The notes: a model not told the origin generated them from the sequence alone. DNA of 64,000 nt from Dickeya fangzhongdai (GCF_002812485.1 NZ_CP025003.1:4154001-4218000), one strand, 5' to 3'. Positions 43,455-54,469 are shown, counted from the stretch's first letter. A program made the numbers and translations.

Positions 43455-44881
43455 TCATCATGACTCACAACGCATTACAGCATGAACTGCAATTACTTTG
43501 TCGGCGCTACCACGCCCTGCTGCTGGATATGGATGAGCAGGTGGTTTCTATCGCCGTTTCAGGTCTGGTGGCGGAGGAACTGGTCGCCGCGCTACGTTTC
43601 GCCAGTCACCGGCGAGTTCTGGTCGAACAATGGCCTGCCGCACGACTGGAACAACAGCTCACGTCGCCACAGGCCGAAGAAACCATCGCGCCTTATCAGG
43701 CCGATGCAACAACGCTCGACGAACCCGATGATGCACCGGTGGTCCAGTTCATCAATCAGACGCTGAAACTGGCGATCCAGCGGCGTGCCTCTGATATCCA
43801 TTTCGAACCGTTGCCTGCCGGTTATCGCGTCAGATTACGTATTGACGGGGTCTTGCATGAAATCCCGCCGGCACCGGATTCTTTGGCCGGACGGCTGATC
43901 GCCCGGCTCAAAATCATGGGAAAACTCAATATCGCCGAGCGGCGTTTGCCGCAGGACGGCCAGTTCAGCCTGCGGCTGGATCAGTACGCCTACTCGCTGC
44001 GCATCGCCACGTTGCCGGTTCAGGGCGGTGAGAAAGTGGTGCTGAGAGTACTGCAGACACAACAGCAAGCCCTGGAACTGGATGCGCTGGGTCTGCCTGC
44101 CCGCGCGTTGCAGCAATTCAAACGGACGCTGAGTTTGCCGCAAGGGCTGATTCTGGTTACCGGCCCTACCGGCAGCGGCAAGACGTTCACACTGTATAGC
44201 GCCATTCGCTGGCTGAATGACGTCAGCCGCAATATTTGCAGCGTAGAGGATCCCGTTGAAATTCCGCTGGCCGGCATCAATCAAACCGCTATCCATGCCC
44301 AAAGCCAGCTGGATTTCGCCCGGGTACTGCGCGCCCTGCTGCGTCAGGATCCGGACGTGATCATGATTGGCGAAATCCGCGATGCCGAAACCGCAGAAAT
44401 TGCCGTCAAAGCGGCGCAAACCGGCCATCTGGTACTATCGACCCTGCATACCAATTCCGCCGCCGACACGCTGGTCCGCCTGGGGCACCTGGGAATTCCC
44501 GGTTATCTGCTGGCTGCCGCGCTCAAGCTGGTGATAGCCCAGCGGCTGGTCAGGCGATTGTGCCCGCATTGCCGTCAGTTAGCCGGGGATGCCGCAACCT
44601 TGCCCGATAATCTGTGGCAAGGCCCGTTACGACAATGGCGAGCGACAGGGTGCGAACACTGTTTCTCCGGTTACTACGGCCGGGCGGCGCTTTATGAACT
44701 GCTGCCAGTCACGCCAGCGCTTCAGCAGGCATTGGCTGGTTCCGCATCATGGTCCGATAGCGGTCAGGCACAGCCTCTGCAACAGGAAACCGGGCTGCTA
44801 TCCGCCGGGCTGTCGCTGGTCCACGAAGGCATTACCTCGCTGGAGGAAGTCTATCGGGTAGTGGGCGATCGCATTGAATAA
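43451..44881 (+). CDS. hofB: Type IV pilus assembly ATPase HofB (PilB/GspE family)
   Basis: 476 residues. Arg-Arg-Ala-Ser-Asp-Ile-His-Phe-Glu precedes Walker A Gly-Pro-Thr-Gly-Ser-Gly-Lys-Thr. An Asp box, Walker B (Asp-Pro-Asp-Val-Ile-Met-Ile-Gly-Glu-Ile-Arg-Asp), a His box and the four-cysteine zinc motif (Cys-Pro-His-Cys ... Cys-Glu-His-Cys) complete an apparently functional assembly ATPase. A second in-frame ATG at 43460 is an alternative start. It drives pilus extension at the inner membrane. Confidence 0.94.
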   Translation: MIIMTHNALQHELQLLCRRYHALLLDMDEQVVSIAVSGLVAEELVAALRFASHRRVLVEQWPAARLEQQLTSPQAEETIAPYQADATTLDEPDDAPVVQFINQTLKLAIQRRASDIHFEPLPAGYRVRLRIDGVLHEIPPAPDSLAGRLIARLKIMGKLNIAERRLPQDGQFSLRLDQYAYSLRIATLPVQGGEKVVLRVLQTQQQALELDALGLPARALQQFKRTLSLPQGLILVTGPTGSGKTFTLYSAIRWLNDVSRNICSVEDPVEIPLAGINQTAIHAQSQLDFARVLRALLRQDPDVIMIGEIRDAETAEIAVKAAQTGHLVLSTLHTNSAADTLVRLGHLGIPGYLLAAALKLVIAQRLVRRLCPHCRQLAGDAATLPDNLWQGPLRQWRATGCEHCFSGYYGRAALYELLPVTPALQQALAGSASWSDSGQAQPLQQETGLLSAGLSLVHEGITSLEEVYRVVGDRIE

Positions 44882-44887
44882 GGGCGA

Positions 44888-46096
44888 ATGATGGCGGTAC
44901 AAAAACTCTATTACTGGCAAGCGCTTCGCAGCAATGGCGAATTCTGCGCCGGTGAACGCATCGGCACTAACCGGGATGAGATTTACCAGTATCTGCTGGA
45001 GCTTGGCTACCAGCCGTTGCGCCTCAAAACCGGGCAATACCTAACGCCGCGTTACTGGCGCGGCCCTCAGCTATCAGTCATCATCCGGCAACTGGCGACA
45101 CTGCTGCAGGCCGGGCTGCCATTGCTGGATGCATTGGACCTGCTGGGCCGCCAGCACGAAAAAGCAGGCTGGCGCTGCCTGTTGCAGGAAATTCGCCTGC
45201 AGGTGTCTCAGGGGCGAGCGTTATCAGAAGTATTAGCCGACTATCCCGCCGTTTTTCCGGTGATGTGCAGCTCGCTGGTGGCTATCGGCGAACTGACCGG
45301 TAAACTGGATGACTGTTGCGACCGGCTGGCAAACTATCAGGAAAACCAGCGCCAACTAACCGGAAAAGTGGTCAAAGCCCTGCGCTATCCGGCCTTTGTG
45401 ATAACAGTAGGGCTGCTCGTTGCGCTGCTGATGTTAACGCTGGTATTACCGGAATTCGCCGGATTGTACGCCTCCTTTAATGCGCCGCTCCCCTGGCTGA
45501 CCCGCATGATGCTGGGATTATCGGATACGCTGAGTCGTCACGGTACGCTGCTCGTCACTCTTCCCGTGGCGATATTGCTGAGCTACCGGCAGATACGCCG
45601 ACAAAAAGCAGAATGGCAAAAACGGGAGCAGCGGTTATTGTTGAGGCTACCGCTGCTATCCACACTGGTACGAGGCCATTGCCTGAGCCAAATCTTTCAT
45701 ACTCTGGCGATGACGCAGCAGGCGGGATTAACGCTGCCTTCCGGCCTGAGCGCCGCCGCGACGCTGAATAACCCGGTTTATCGGCAATCGCTCGCTGAGA
45801 TCAAAAGCCAGCTTGAGCAGGGCATTCCGCTCGGACAAGCTATCCATGATGAGCCCTGGCTCTATCCGGCTCCTTGCCATCAACTCATCAGCGTCGGGGA
45901 GGAAACCGGCGCGCTGGATCAGCTGTTCGCCCGACTGGCAGGCTGGTATGAGAACCATACCCGGCAATTTGCGGATACACTGACGCAAACGCTGGAACCG
46001 CTGTTGCTGGTCATCGTCGGCGGGCTGGTGGGAACACTGGTTATCGCCATGTATCTGCCGATTTTCCAGTTAGGGAATGTACTGGCGGGCGCCTGA
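44888..46096 (+). CDS. hofC: Type IV pilus inner-membrane platform protein HofC (PilC/GspF family)
   Basis: 402 residues with two repeated T2SSF domains: Ile-Arg-Gln-Leu-Ala-Thr-Leu-Leu-Gln-Ala-Gly-Leu-Pro-Leu and Phe-His-Thr-Leu-Ala-Met-Thr-Gln-Gln-Ala-Gly-Leu-Thr-Leu, each with Gly-Glu-x-Thr-Gly-x-Leu. There are three membrane segments, and the end is Leu-Pro-Ile-Phe-Gln-Leu-Gly. It starts 6 nt after hofB; the second Met (44891) is better spaced from AGGG and may be the real start. Confidence 0.93.
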   Translation: MMAVQKLYYWQALRSNGEFCAGERIGTNRDEIYQYLLELGYQPLRLKTGQYLTPRYWRGPQLSVIIRQLATLLQAGLPLLDALDLLGRQHEKAGWRCLLQEIRLQVSQGRALSEVLADYPAVFPVMCSSLVAIGELTGKLDDCCDRLANYQENQRQLTGKVVKALRYPAFVITVGLLVALLMLTLVLPEFAGLYASFNAPLPWLTRMMLGLSDTLSRHGTLLVTLPVAILLSYRQIRRQKAEWQKREQRLLLRLPLLSTLVRGHCLSQIFHTLAMTQQAGLTLPSGLSAAATLNNPVYRQSLAEIKSQLEQGIPLGQAIHDEPWLYPAPCHQLISVGEETGALDQLFARLAGWYENHTRQFADTLTQTLEPLLLVIVGGLVGTLVIAMYLPIFQLGNVLAGA

Positions 46097-46125
46097 GCTC
46101 GCCAGCACATATACTCACCATGCTT

Positions 46126-46188
46126 TACTCGTCATACTTCAGGTCGCCGGTGCGCTGGCTTTCCTGCAGCTCGAATATTTGGGGTATA
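46126..46188. repeat. Short internally deleted copy of the 9367-9566 repeat element
   Basis: The left half (GTCATACTTCAGG ... GTGCGCTGGCT) and the right half (TTCCTGCAGCTCGAATATTTGGGGTATA) correspond to the two ends of the 200-bp element, with the central ~140 bp missing. It lies between hofC and convergent guaC. Confidence 0.85.
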
Positions 46189-46199
46189 TCAGCAGGGGA

Positions 46200-47240
46200 T
46201 CAGCCGTTAAACACCCGGTTTTCCTGCTCGGCAACCCGAATGAAAGTAGTTCGTTTGGTCAGTTCTTTCAGCCGCGCTGCGCCCACGTAAGTGCAGGCGG
46301 AGCGAAGTCCGCCGAGAATATCGCGCACGGTATGTTCTACCGGACCGCGCAACGGCAAACGTACCGTCTTGCCTTCCGCGGCACGATAATCGGCAACGCC
46401 GCCGACATGTCGCTCCATCGCCGAAGCGGAACTCATGCCGTAAAACAGCATCATTTTGCGGCCTTCTTCCTCAATGATATCGCCGCCGCTCTCTTCATGG
46501 GCCGCCAGTAACCCGCCCAGCATCACGAAGTCTGCACCGCCGCCAAAGGCTTTGGCGACATCGCCCGGCACGCTACAGCCGCCATCGCTGACAATCTGCC
46601 CGCCCAGACCATGCGCGGCATCAGCGCACTCGATAACCGCCGATAACTGCGGATAACCCACGCCGGTTTTCACCCGCGTAGTACAGACGGAACCGGGACC
46701 AATACCTACTTTGACAATGTCCGCCCCTGACAATAACAGCTCTTCCACCATCTCCCCGGTTACCACGTTACCGGCACAAATCACTTTGTCCGGAAAGACT
46801 TCGCGTGCCTTCTGCACAAAATTGACGAAATGCTCCGAATACCCGTTAGCCACATCAATGCAGATAAATTTCAGAGCCGGCGATAACGCCAGAATCTGCG
46901 TCATTTTCTCGAAATCACCGTCAGACGTGCCGCTCGATACCATCACATGACGTAATACAGCAGCGGGCGTACTCTCGATAAACTGCCGCCACTCGGCTAC
47001 CGAATAGTGCTTGTGTACGGCGGTCAGCAGCTCAAATGACGCCAGTACCCGCGCCATTTGGAACGTACCCACCGTATCCATGTTGGCTGCAATAATCGGG
47101 ACGCCGGACCAGTCGCCGCCGGCATGCAAAAAGGTAAACTCACGCGTCAGCTCCACGTCTGCTCGGCTTTTCAACGTAGAGCGTTTGGGGCGGATAAGCA
47201 CATCTTTAAAACCCAACTTGATATCTTCTTCAATACGCAT
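46200..47240 (-). CDS. guaC: GMP reductase
   Basis: 346 residues matching E. coli GuaC, with catalytic Cys in [20 protein letters not shown], and Leu-Arg-Gly-Pro-Val-Glu near the end. It reduces GMP to IMP with NADPH. Start set at 47240 to give the family N-terminus Met-Arg-Ile-Glu-Glu-Asp. It is divergent from coaE. Confidence 0.97.
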   Translation of the reverse strand: MRIEEDIKLGFKDVLIRPKRSTLKSRADVELTREFTFLHAGGDWSGVPIIAANMDTVGTFQMARVLASFELLTAVHKHYSVAEWRQFIESTPAAVLRHVMVSSGTSDGDFEKMTQILALSPALKFICIDVANGYSEHFVNFVQKAREVFPDKVICAGNVVTGEMVEELLLSGADIVKVGIGPGSVCTTRVKTGVGYPQLSAVIECADAAHGLGGQIVSDGGCSVPGDVAKAFGGGADFVMLGGLLAAHEESGGDIIEEEGRKMMLFYGMSSASAMERHVGGVADYRAAEGKTVRLPLRGPVEHTVRDILGGLRSACTYVGAARLKELTKRTTFIRVAEQENRVFNG

Positions 47241-47405
47241 GGTAAACGACCTGATGAAGTGAGAATGATGGTCAAGGAAGGAACGGGCGATAAGCGCCAA
47301 TTCATAATGATCATACGCCCGAATAATCCGGCGGCAAGACTGCGATTTTCCCTCGATTTGGGCTAGAATCCGATAAATTTACCCAGCCATTTCCAGTTGA
47401 TTACC

Positions 47406-48032
47406 ATGGCATACATCGTCGCGCTGACAGGCGGCATAGGCAGCGGAAAAAGTACGGTTGCTCAGGGCTTTGCAGCGCTGGGCGCCAGCATTGTCGATGC
47501 GGACATAATCGCCCGCCAGGTGGTTTCTCCCGGGCAGCCCGCTCTGACAGCCATTGTTGAACATTTTGGCCGGGAGATATTACAGCCTGACGGCGCGCTG
47601 AACCGAAGCGCCCTGCGAGAACGCATTTTTTCCAGCCCGGAGGACAAACGCTGGCTCAACGCCTTGCTGCATCCGCTGATCCATCAGGAGACCCGGCGTC
47701 AGTTGGCGGCCGTCACCACCCCTTACGCGTTATGGGTGGTTCCCCTGCTGGTGGAAAATCAGCTTCAGGAGCAGGCGCAGCGTATTCTGGTGGTGGATGT
47801 TCCCCTGGAGACGCAATTGCAACGCACCATGGCCCGGGATGGCGTTTCCCGCGCTCAGGCGCAAAACATTCTGGCGTCGCAGGCCAGCCGTGAACAGCGG
47901 TTAGCCTGCGCCGATGATATTATCGATAATAATAGCAATCCGAGCGTACTCGCTCCGCGGATTGCCGCTCTGCATCAGCATTATCTGGCGCTGGCTACAT
48001 CCGCAACTGACAGGACGACCCATAATGAGTGA
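47406..48032 (+). CDS. coaE: Dephospho-CoA kinase
   Basis: 208 residues. The P-loop Gly-Gly-Ile-Gly-Ser-Gly-Lys-Ser-Thr is at 9-17, with Asp-Ala-Asp-Ile-Ile-Ala-Arg in the substrate site. It catalyses the last step of CoA synthesis. Start set at ATG 47406, which gives the E. coli-like Met-x-Tyr-Ile-Val-Ala-Leu-Thr. Its stop overlaps the zapD start. Confidence 0.95.
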   Translation: MAYIVALTGGIGSGKSTVAQGFAALGASIVDADIIARQVVSPGQPALTAIVEHFGREILQPDGALNRSALRERIFSSPEDKRWLNALLHPLIHQETRRQLAAVTTPYALWVVPLLVENQLQEQAQRILVVDVPLETQLQRTMARDGVSRAQAQNILASQASREQRLACADDIIDNNSNPSVLAPRIAALHQHYLALATSATDRTTHNE

Positions 48033-48774
48033 CGTTTCCTCAACAGTTCTTTTTGAATATCCGCTGAATGAAAAAATGCGTACCTGGCTACGCCTGGAGT
48101 TTCTGCTGCAACAGATGTACGACAACCACGCGTTGAAGGATATTGGCGTTGCCCTGACCTTCTTCCGCGCGGTGGCGGAATTGCTGGATATTCTCGAACG
48201 CGGGGACGCCCGCCCCGACCTACTGAAAGAGCTGGAACGTCAGCAACAAAAACTGGCGCAGTGGGGCGAACTGCCGGAAGCGGACATTGAGCGCATTAAC
48301 ACGCTGCGTCAGAAGTTACGAAACCTGTCGGGCGAACTGATTGCCGCTCCGCGCATGGGGCAAGGGTTGCGTGAAGACAAGTTGATCGGTATGGTTCGGC
48401 AACGCCTGAGCCTGCCGGGCGGATGTTGCAGTTTTGACCTGCCCACACTGCATATCTGGTTACACCAGTTGCCAGAACAAAAACAGTGGCAAACCAGCAT
48501 CTGGCTGGACAGTGTCTCGCCGTTGAAACGCTCGCTCGACAGCATACTGGAATTGATCCGCCATGCGGGCGCCTTCAAGGAACAAATCAGCCTTAACGGT
48601 TTCTATCAGGATAATGCGACCGACGCCGACCTGTTACGTTTACGGATTGGTCTTGAGCATCAGATCTATCCGCAAATATCCGGTCACAAGACCCGTTACG
48701 CTATCCGTTTCCTGCCGCTGGATAGCGATGGGCAAACACCTGCGCGACTGGCATTCGAACTGGCTTGTTGCTAA
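48025..48774 (+). CDS. zapD: Cell division protein ZapD
   Basis: 249 residues matching the FtsZ-bundling protein ZapD (DUF1342): [16 protein letters not shown] near the start, [12 protein letters not shown] in the middle, and Phe-Glu-Leu-Ala-Cys-Cys at the C-terminus. ATG 48025 overlaps coaE by 8 nt. The coaE-zapD-yacG order is as in E. coli. Confidence 0.95.
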   Translation: MSDVSSTVLFEYPLNEKMRTWLRLEFLLQQMYDNHALKDIGVALTFFRAVAELLDILERGDARPDLLKELERQQQKLAQWGELPEADIERINTLRQKLRNLSGELIAAPRMGQGLREDKLIGMVRQRLSLPGGCCSFDLPTLHIWLHQLPEQKQWQTSIWLDSVSPLKRSLDSILELIRHAGAFKEQISLNGFYQDNATDADLLRLRIGLEHQIYPQISGHKTRYAIRFLPLDSDGQTPARLAFELACC

Positions 48775-48817
48775 GCGAGAACTGTTTTCTGGAGATAACC
48801 GTGCCGAGGATAACGAG

Positions 48818-49003
48818 ATGACCGTTGTAAAATGCCCCACCTGCACCAAACCGGTGGAATGGAGCGAAAATAGCCCTTATCGGCCGTTTTGCAGCAAACG
48901 TTGCCAGTTGATCGATTTAGGGGAATGGGCCGACGAGGAAAAATACATTCCCAGTGCGGAAGATGTATCCGACAGCGACGTCTGGAGCGAGCCGCAGCAC
49001 TAA
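48818..49003 (+). CDS. yacG: DNA gyrase inhibitor YacG
   Basis: A 61-residue zinc-ribbon protein with Cys-Pro-Thr-Cys and Cys-Ser-Lys-Arg-Cys, then Gln-Leu-Ile-Asp-Leu-Gly-Glu-Trp-Ala. This is the YacG pattern; the family binds GyrB and inhibits gyrase. It begins 43 bp after zapD. The stop codon falls within the first unit of a small tandem repeat. Confidence 0.93.
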   Translation: MTVVKCPTCTKPVEWSENSPYRPFCSKRCQLIDLGEWADEEKYIPSAEDVSDSDVWSEPQH

Positions 49004-49052
49004 TCCGGTATTGCTACTAATTCCGGTATTGCTACTAATTTCGGTATTCGCT
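48999..49052. repeat. Three ~18-bp tandem units at the yacG 3' end
   Basis: Units 48999-49015, 49016-49033 and 49034-49052 share ACTAATTCCGGTATTGCT. The first contains the yacG stop, so the units repeat a TAA codon downstream. Confidence 0.9.
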
Positions 49053-49129
49053 TATTGCCATTTCGCACCGCGATTCATGCTGGCTTCAGCGCATGAATCG
49101 TCGGCAGTACGGCAAACCCCGGCTGGAAT

Positions 49130-49528
49130 TTAGGCGATGCCCGCCTTCAGGCGACGAATCATCTCGGCGTTGGCGGGCGGAAATTCTGCTTCATCCAGTT
49201 CGTCAGCCGTCAGCCAGCGCGAGGGTTGGCCTTCACGACCATACGGCTCGCCGCGCCATTGCTCCACCAGGAAGAAATGCAGTGTAATCAGGCGTTCGCC
49301 TGCCGAAAACGTTTTGCTGTCCAGCGGTTTTGGATTGATCACCTCAATCCCCGCTTCTTCATGCAGTTCTCGCACCAGCGCCTGCTCCGGCGTTTCACCT
49401 TCTTCGACCTTGCCGCCGGGAAACTCCCATTTGCCGGCCATGTGCACCCCGGCCGGGCGACAGGCGATGAAGAACTCTCGCTGCGGATTCCGAATAATCC
49501 CCACCGCCACAGATAAAGTTTTTTGCAT
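49130..49528 (-). CDS. mutT: 8-oxo-dGTP diphosphatase MutT
   Basis: 132 residues with a full Nudix box Gly-Gly-Lys-Val-Glu-Glu-Gly-Glu-Thr-Pro-Glu-Gln ... Arg-Glu-Leu-His-Glu-Glu-Ala-Gly-Ile. It has a MutT-type Val-Ala-Val-Gly-Ile-Ile-Arg-Asn start and Phe-Pro-Pro-Ala-Asn at the C-terminus. It removes 8-oxo-dGTP from the pool. The second of two ATGs is chosen (49528) for spacing from AGGA. A terminator stem stands between it and secA. Confidence 0.94.
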   Translation of the reverse strand: MQKTLSVAVGIIRNPQREFFIACRPAGVHMAGKWEFPGGKVEEGETPEQALVRELHEEAGIEVINPKPLDSKTFSAGERLITLHFFLVEQWRGEPYGREGQPSRWLTADELDEAEFPPANAEMIRRLKAGIA

Positions 49529-49548
49529 CATTATCCTTTCAACCAGTG

Positions 49549-49573
49549 AAAAGGCGGTCAATGACCGCCTTTT
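49549..49573 (-). terminator. Rho-independent terminator after secA
   Basis: An 11-bp stem AAAAGGCGGTC/GACCGCCTTTT (49549-49559, 49563-49573) with a 3-nt loop and terminal T on the minus strand, 28 bp past the secA stop and just ahead of mutT. It should reduce readthrough into mutT. Confidence 0.85.
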
Positions 49574-49600
49574 ATTTGATATATCGCTACGTTACCGGCC

Positions 49601-52294
49601 TTATTTCTGCAGGCGACCGTGGCACTGCTTGTATTTCTTGCCGGAGCCGCACGGGCATGGGTCGTTACGACCGATCTTGCGATCGGCATAAGGTGAACCG
49701 GTAGCCGCTTCATCCTGATGGCTCAATTGCTGCTGGCGGGCCAGACGCTCGGCTTCTTCACGGCGCTGCTGTTCCAGCGCTTCGATTTCTTCCGGCATCC
49801 GCACCTGAACCTTACTCAGGGTGCTGATCACTTCGTATTTGAGGCCTTCCAGCATAGCAGCAAACATGGCGAACGACTCGCGCTTGTATTCCTGCTTCGG
49901 ATCTTTCTGCGCATACCCGCGCAGATGAATCCCCTGACGCAGATAGTCCATCGCCGCCAGGTGTTCTTTCCACAGCGAATCCAGCGTCTGCAGCATCACG
50001 CCCTTCTCGAAGTTGCGCATGACATCGCTGCCGACCACTTCTTCCTTACGGCCATACACTTCCACCGCCTGCGCGTAGATACGTTCCCGCAGCGTCTCTT
50101 CGTGCAGATCAGGCTCCTTGTCCAGCCATTCGGCGATCGGCAGTTCGAGGTCAAAGTCATTTTTCAGACGCTGTTCCAGCCCCGGAATATCCCACATCTC
50201 CTCCAGCGACTGCGGCGGAATATGGGCATCGATGGTGACCTTGAACACGTCTTCACGAATGCTATTGATGGTTTCGCTGATATCAGATGCATCCAACAGT
50301 TCGTTGCGCTGAGTATAGATAGCGCGACGCTGGTCATTGGCCACATCATCGTACTCAAGCAGCTGTTTACGAATGTCGAAGTTGCGGTTTTCCACCTTGC
50401 GTTGCGCATTGGCAATCGCCTTGGTCACCCACGGATGCTCAATCGCTTCGCCTTCCTTCATCCCCAATTTACGCATCATGTTGGAAACGCGATCCGACGC
50501 AAAAATACGCATCAGCGCATCTTCCATCGACAGGTAGAAACGGGAAGAACCCGGGTCGCCCTGACGGCCGGAACGACCACGCAACTGGTTGTCGATACGG
50601 CGGGATTCATGACGTTCGGTGCCGATAATGTGCAGACCGCCTGCAGCCAACACCTCATCATGACGTTGTTGCCATTCAGCTTTAATGGCGGCTATTTGGG
50701 CTTCGTCCGGATTTTCCTGTTGCGCCACTTCTGCCTGCCAGCTGCCGCCCAGCACGATATCGGTACCACGGCCCGCCATGTTGGTGGCGATGGTCACCGC
50801 CCCCGAGCGCCCGGCCTGCGCCACGATATCCGCTTCCATCGCATGGAATTTGGCGTTCAGTACGTTGTGTTTGATGCCGGCTTTAGTCAGCGCATGCGAT
50901 ACCACTTCGGATTTTTCGATGGAAATGGTCCCCACCAACACCGGCTGCCCCTTGGCGGTACGATCTCTGATATCTTCAATGATGGCGCCGATTTTTTCCT
51001 GTTCGGTCATGTACACCAGATCCGGCAGATCTTTACGGATCATTGGGCGGTTGGTCGGCACGACGATAGTATCCAGCTTATAAATCGAGCTGAATTCGAA
51101 CGCTTCAGTATCTGCCGTACCGGTCATCCCGGCCAGCTTCTCATAGATACGGAAGTAGTTCTGGAAAGTGATCGAGGCCAGCGTCTGGTTCTCGTTGTTG
51201 ATCTTGACGTTTTCCTTGGCTTCCACCGCCTGGTGCAAACCATCGGACCAGCGGCGCCCCTGCATGGTACGGCCGGTATGTTCGTCAACGATAATGACTT
51301 CGTCGTCTTTCACAATGTAGTCGACGTCGCGGGTAAACAGCACATGAGCGCGCAATGCCGCCGTCACGTGGTGCATCAGCATAATGTTGGCCGGCGAATA
51401 CAACGACTCGCCTTCTTCCATGATGCCGCCTTTCACCAGCAACTCTTCGATTTTGACCAGACCGCGTTCGGTCAGGTTAACCTGACGGGCTTTCTCGTCC
51501 ACCGAGAAATGACCTTCGCCGTGGAAAGTATCCGAATCCTCTTTCTCCTGACGGATCAGGTGCGGGATGATTTTGTTTACCCGCATATAAAGTTCGGAGC
51601 TGTCTTCCGCCGGACCAGAGATGATCAGCGGAGTACGCGCTTCATCGATCAGGATGGAGTCCACTTCGTCCACCAGCGCATAATACAGTTCACGCTGCAC
51701 ACGCTCTTCCGGGCTGAACGCCATGTTGTCGCGCAGGTAGTCAAAACCGTATTCGTTGTTAGTGCCGTAGGTAATATCGGCAGCGTAGGCTTCACGCTTG
51801 GCCGGCGCCGGCATCCCCGGCAGGTTGATGCCGACGGTCAGCCCCAGGAATTCAAACAACGGGCGGTTATTTTCGGCGTCGCGCTGGGCCAGATAGTCGT
51901 TGACGGTCACCACATGCACGCCTCGACCAGTCAGAGCATTGAGGTACGCCGGCAGAGTTGCGGTCAGGGTTTTACCTTCACCGGTGCGCATTTCCGCGAT
52001 GCAGCGCTCGTTCAGCACCATACCGCCGATCAGCTGTACGTCGAAGTGACGCATGCCAAAAACACGCTTACTGGCTTCACGCACCACAGCAAAAGCTTCC
52101 GGCAACAGCGATTCCAGTGTTTCGCCCTTCTTGATACGGTCACGAAATGCCTGAGTTTTCGCCTTCAGCTCATCATCGGAGAGTTTTTCCATGTCCGGTT
52201 CGAGGCGATTGATCACATCCACAATTTTGCGCATACGGCGCAACGCACGGTCATTACGGCTACCGAAAACTTTGGTCAATAACTTGATTAACAT
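49601..52294 (-). CDS. secA: Preprotein translocase ATPase SecA
   Basis: 897 residues. Walker A-type Met-Arg-Thr-Gly-Glu-Gly-Lys-Thr, the DEAD-like Asp-Glu-Val-Asp-Ser and motif VI [13 protein letters not shown] are intact. The C-terminal SecB-binding zinc motif [13 protein letters not shown] is present. Start set at 52294 for [12 protein letters not shown]. Its ribosome site is weak and lies 97 nt after secM, fitting control by SecM arrest. Confidence 0.98.
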   Translation of the reverse strand: MLIKLLTKVFGSRNDRALRRMRKIVDVINRLEPDMEKLSDDELKAKTQAFRDRIKKGETLESLLPEAFAVVREASKRVFGMRHFDVQLIGGMVLNERCIAEMRTGEGKTLTATLPAYLNALTGRGVHVVTVNDYLAQRDAENNRPLFEFLGLTVGINLPGMPAPAKREAYAADITYGTNNEYGFDYLRDNMAFSPEERVQRELYYALVDEVDSILIDEARTPLIISGPAEDSSELYMRVNKIIPHLIRQEKEDSDTFHGEGHFSVDEKARQVNLTERGLVKIEELLVKGGIMEEGESLYSPANIMLMHHVTAALRAHVLFTRDVDYIVKDDEVIIVDEHTGRTMQGRRWSDGLHQAVEAKENVKINNENQTLASITFQNYFRIYEKLAGMTGTADTEAFEFSSIYKLDTIVVPTNRPMIRKDLPDLVYMTEQEKIGAIIEDIRDRTAKGQPVLVGTISIEKSEVVSHALTKAGIKHNVLNAKFHAMEADIVAQAGRSGAVTIATNMAGRGTDIVLGGSWQAEVAQQENPDEAQIAAIKAEWQQRHDEVLAAGGLHIIGTERHESRRIDNQLRGRSGRQGDPGSSRFYLSMEDALMRIFASDRVSNMMRKLGMKEGEAIEHPWVTKAIANAQRKVENRNFDIRKQLLEYDDVANDQRRAIYTQRNELLDASDISETINSIREDVFKVTIDAHIPPQSLEEMWDIPGLEQRLKNDFDLELPIAEWLDKEPDLHEETLRERIYAQAVEVYGRKEEVVGSDVMRNFEKGVMLQTLDSLWKEHLAAMDYLRQGIHLRGYAQKDPKQEYKRESFAMFAAMLEGLKYEVISTLSKVQVRMPEEIEALEQQRREEAERLARQQQLSHQDEAATGSPYADRKIGRNDPCPCGSGKKYKQCHGRLQK

Positions 52295-52314
52295 AGTAAT
52301 TTTAATCTCAACAA

Positions 52315-52336
52315 TGCCAGTCCATCGATGCTGGCA
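52315..52336 (-). promoter_or_regulatory. Hairpin in the secM-secA intercistronic region
   Basis: TGCCAG/CTGGCA (52315-52320, 52331-52336) with an inner ATCGAT palindrome, about 20 nt upstream of the secA start on the minus strand. In E. coli a comparable RNA structure hides the secA ribosome site and opens when SecM stalls. Confidence 0.6.
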
Positions 52337-52391
52337 CGACATCAGAAAAGGAATCTACGGCTACTTGCCATAGAGCAGCACACTATCGAAG

Positions 52392-52892
52392 TCAGGCGCG
52401 CGGCCCGGCACGAATGCCCTGAACCTGCGCCAGCCATAGGCCGGTATGATGAGAAGGTGAAAAATGAGTCGGCGCCAGATCGGCACTGACAGAAGCGTGC
52501 GGTGTCGCTTCGCGCGTCAGCAACGCATTCAGCGTTTCCAGCAATACCTGGTGATGTAACCGGGAAGCCTCCGTCGCCTCAACCACGGTAACGGGTGGCG
52601 TAAAAGCAAACGACAGGTGACGAATCACCGTGCGGATGGCATGCTGATGCCAGAAATCATTACTGAATGGCGAACGACGGCGAGAATCTTTTAAGGCCGC
52701 CAGATCGGTGAGATTGAAATAAGATACGTTCGGACGACTGATCGCCGATGCGGAATTGGGTGCAGTAGAGGCATCACGTGATTCGGTGAAGTTGGCAGGC
52801 AGGCCGAGCGTCGCCGCGACCATCCCCAGCAGCAGGTGAGGCCAGAAATAACGTCTGCCAAATTGTCGCCAACGATTTAAAATACCAATCAC
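52392..52892 (-). CDS. secM: Secretion monitor SecM
   Basis: 166 residues starting at GTG 52892 after GGAAAG, which gives the E. coli-like Ile-Gly-Ile-Leu-Asn-Arg-Trp-Arg-Gln-Phe-Gly. A long signal peptide (Tyr-Phe-Trp-Pro-His-Leu-Leu-Leu-Gly-Met-Val-Ala-Ala) follows. The end carries the arrest core Trp-Leu-Ala-Gln-Val-Gln-Gly-Ile-Arg-Ala-Gly-Pro. Compared with FxxxxWIxxxxGIRAGP, the Phe position is His and Ile is Leu. SecM stalls its own ribosome to raise secA translation when secretion is limiting. Confidence 0.95.
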   Translation of the reverse strand: MIGILNRWRQFGRRYFWPHLLLGMVAATLGLPANFTESRDASTAPNSASAISRPNVSYFNLTDLAALKDSRRRSPFSNDFWHQHAIRTVIRHLSFAFTPPVTVVEATEASRLHHQVLLETLNALLTREATPHASVSADLAPTHFSPSHHTGLWLAQVQGIRAGPRA

Positions 52893-52919
52893 AAGTTTCT
52901 TTCCGTCGGAGCCTGCGTT

Positions 52920-53441
52920 ATGCGTGATAACCGTCCACAATCACTGGAGTCATTTTTCGATGGCGCATCGCAAGCCGGGTCAGGCCCGCTGCATGATATT
53001 CAACAACGTGCGCTCGCACTGTTGAAACTCAATCGAGCGGTGCACGCCCTGTTGCCAACAGCGCTGCGTTCATACTGCCGAGTGGCTAACTATCGTCATG
53101 GTCTGCTGGTACTGGAAACCGCCGGCGCCAACTGGCTGATGCGATTACGTTATGAACAACCAGCCCTGCTTTCCGCTCTGCGCGCACAAATACTACCATC
53201 ATTGGCGGCAATCGACATCAGGATTAATCCAGCGCTGGCCGCAAAAATGCATGAAAACGAGAAAACCCATGCCATTGCACCGACAGATGAAACCGCTGTG
53301 ACAACAACACGAATTCTCAGTGCGCAGAGTGCGGAGATATTAAAGGGGCTGGCGGAGCAAAGTCCGGAACGACTACAGAAAATATTAAAACGACTGGCTT
53401 CGCTGGCCGGAGAGAATACCAGCGAAAACCAGTCGTCATGA
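52920..53441 (+). CDS. DUF721 domain protein (DciA-like)
   Basis: 173 residues. The region from about 35 to 95 (Ala-Val-His-Ala-Leu-Leu-Pro ... Tyr-Cys-Arg-Val-Ala-Asn-Tyr-Arg-His-Gly-Leu-Leu-Val-Leu-Glu ... Leu-Arg-Tyr-Glu) has the KH-like DUF721 pattern. DciA, the ancestral bacterial helicase loader, has this domain and is encoded near lpxC and secA in Vibrio. The tail is low-complexity and poorly conserved. It is divergent from secM (27 bp) and convergent with lpxC. Whether it loads DnaB here is unknown. Confidence 0.8.
   Translation: MRDNRPQSLESFFDGASQAGSGPLHDIQQRALALLKLNRAVHALLPTALRSYCRVANYRHGLLVLETAGANWLMRLRYEQPALLSALRAQILPSLAAIDIRINPALAAKMHENEKTHAIAPTDETAVTTTRILSAQSAEILKGLAEQSPERLQKILKRLASLAGENTSENQSS
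53380..53435 (-). terminator. Terminator of lpxC inside the DUF721 gene 3' end
   Basis: Minus strand: a 16-bp, one-bulge stem (CGACTGG...CCAGTCG; arms 53391-53406 and 53419-53435) followed by TTTTAATATTTT. It lies within the convergent gene's last codons. Confidence 0.75.
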
Positions 53442-53457
53442 TGTCATGTATTGCGGA

Positions 53458-54390
<933 letters not shown>

Positions 54391-54469
54391 TCATCTGAAC
54401 CTACGGCCTTAGCTTACACCAAGGCCGGCGGCACAGTTTAGCACAAAGAGCGGAGATTCCAACCTAACC

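Noticed and set aside
49072..49099. Terminator for mutT (GATTCATGC/GCATGAATC stem)
   Set aside because: The 9-bp stem is real but lacks a T-run on the minus strand, so it was not listed as a terminator.
49718..52282. An 854-codon plus-strand open frame opposite secA
   Set aside because: A shadow of secA codon usage; no start context or domain.
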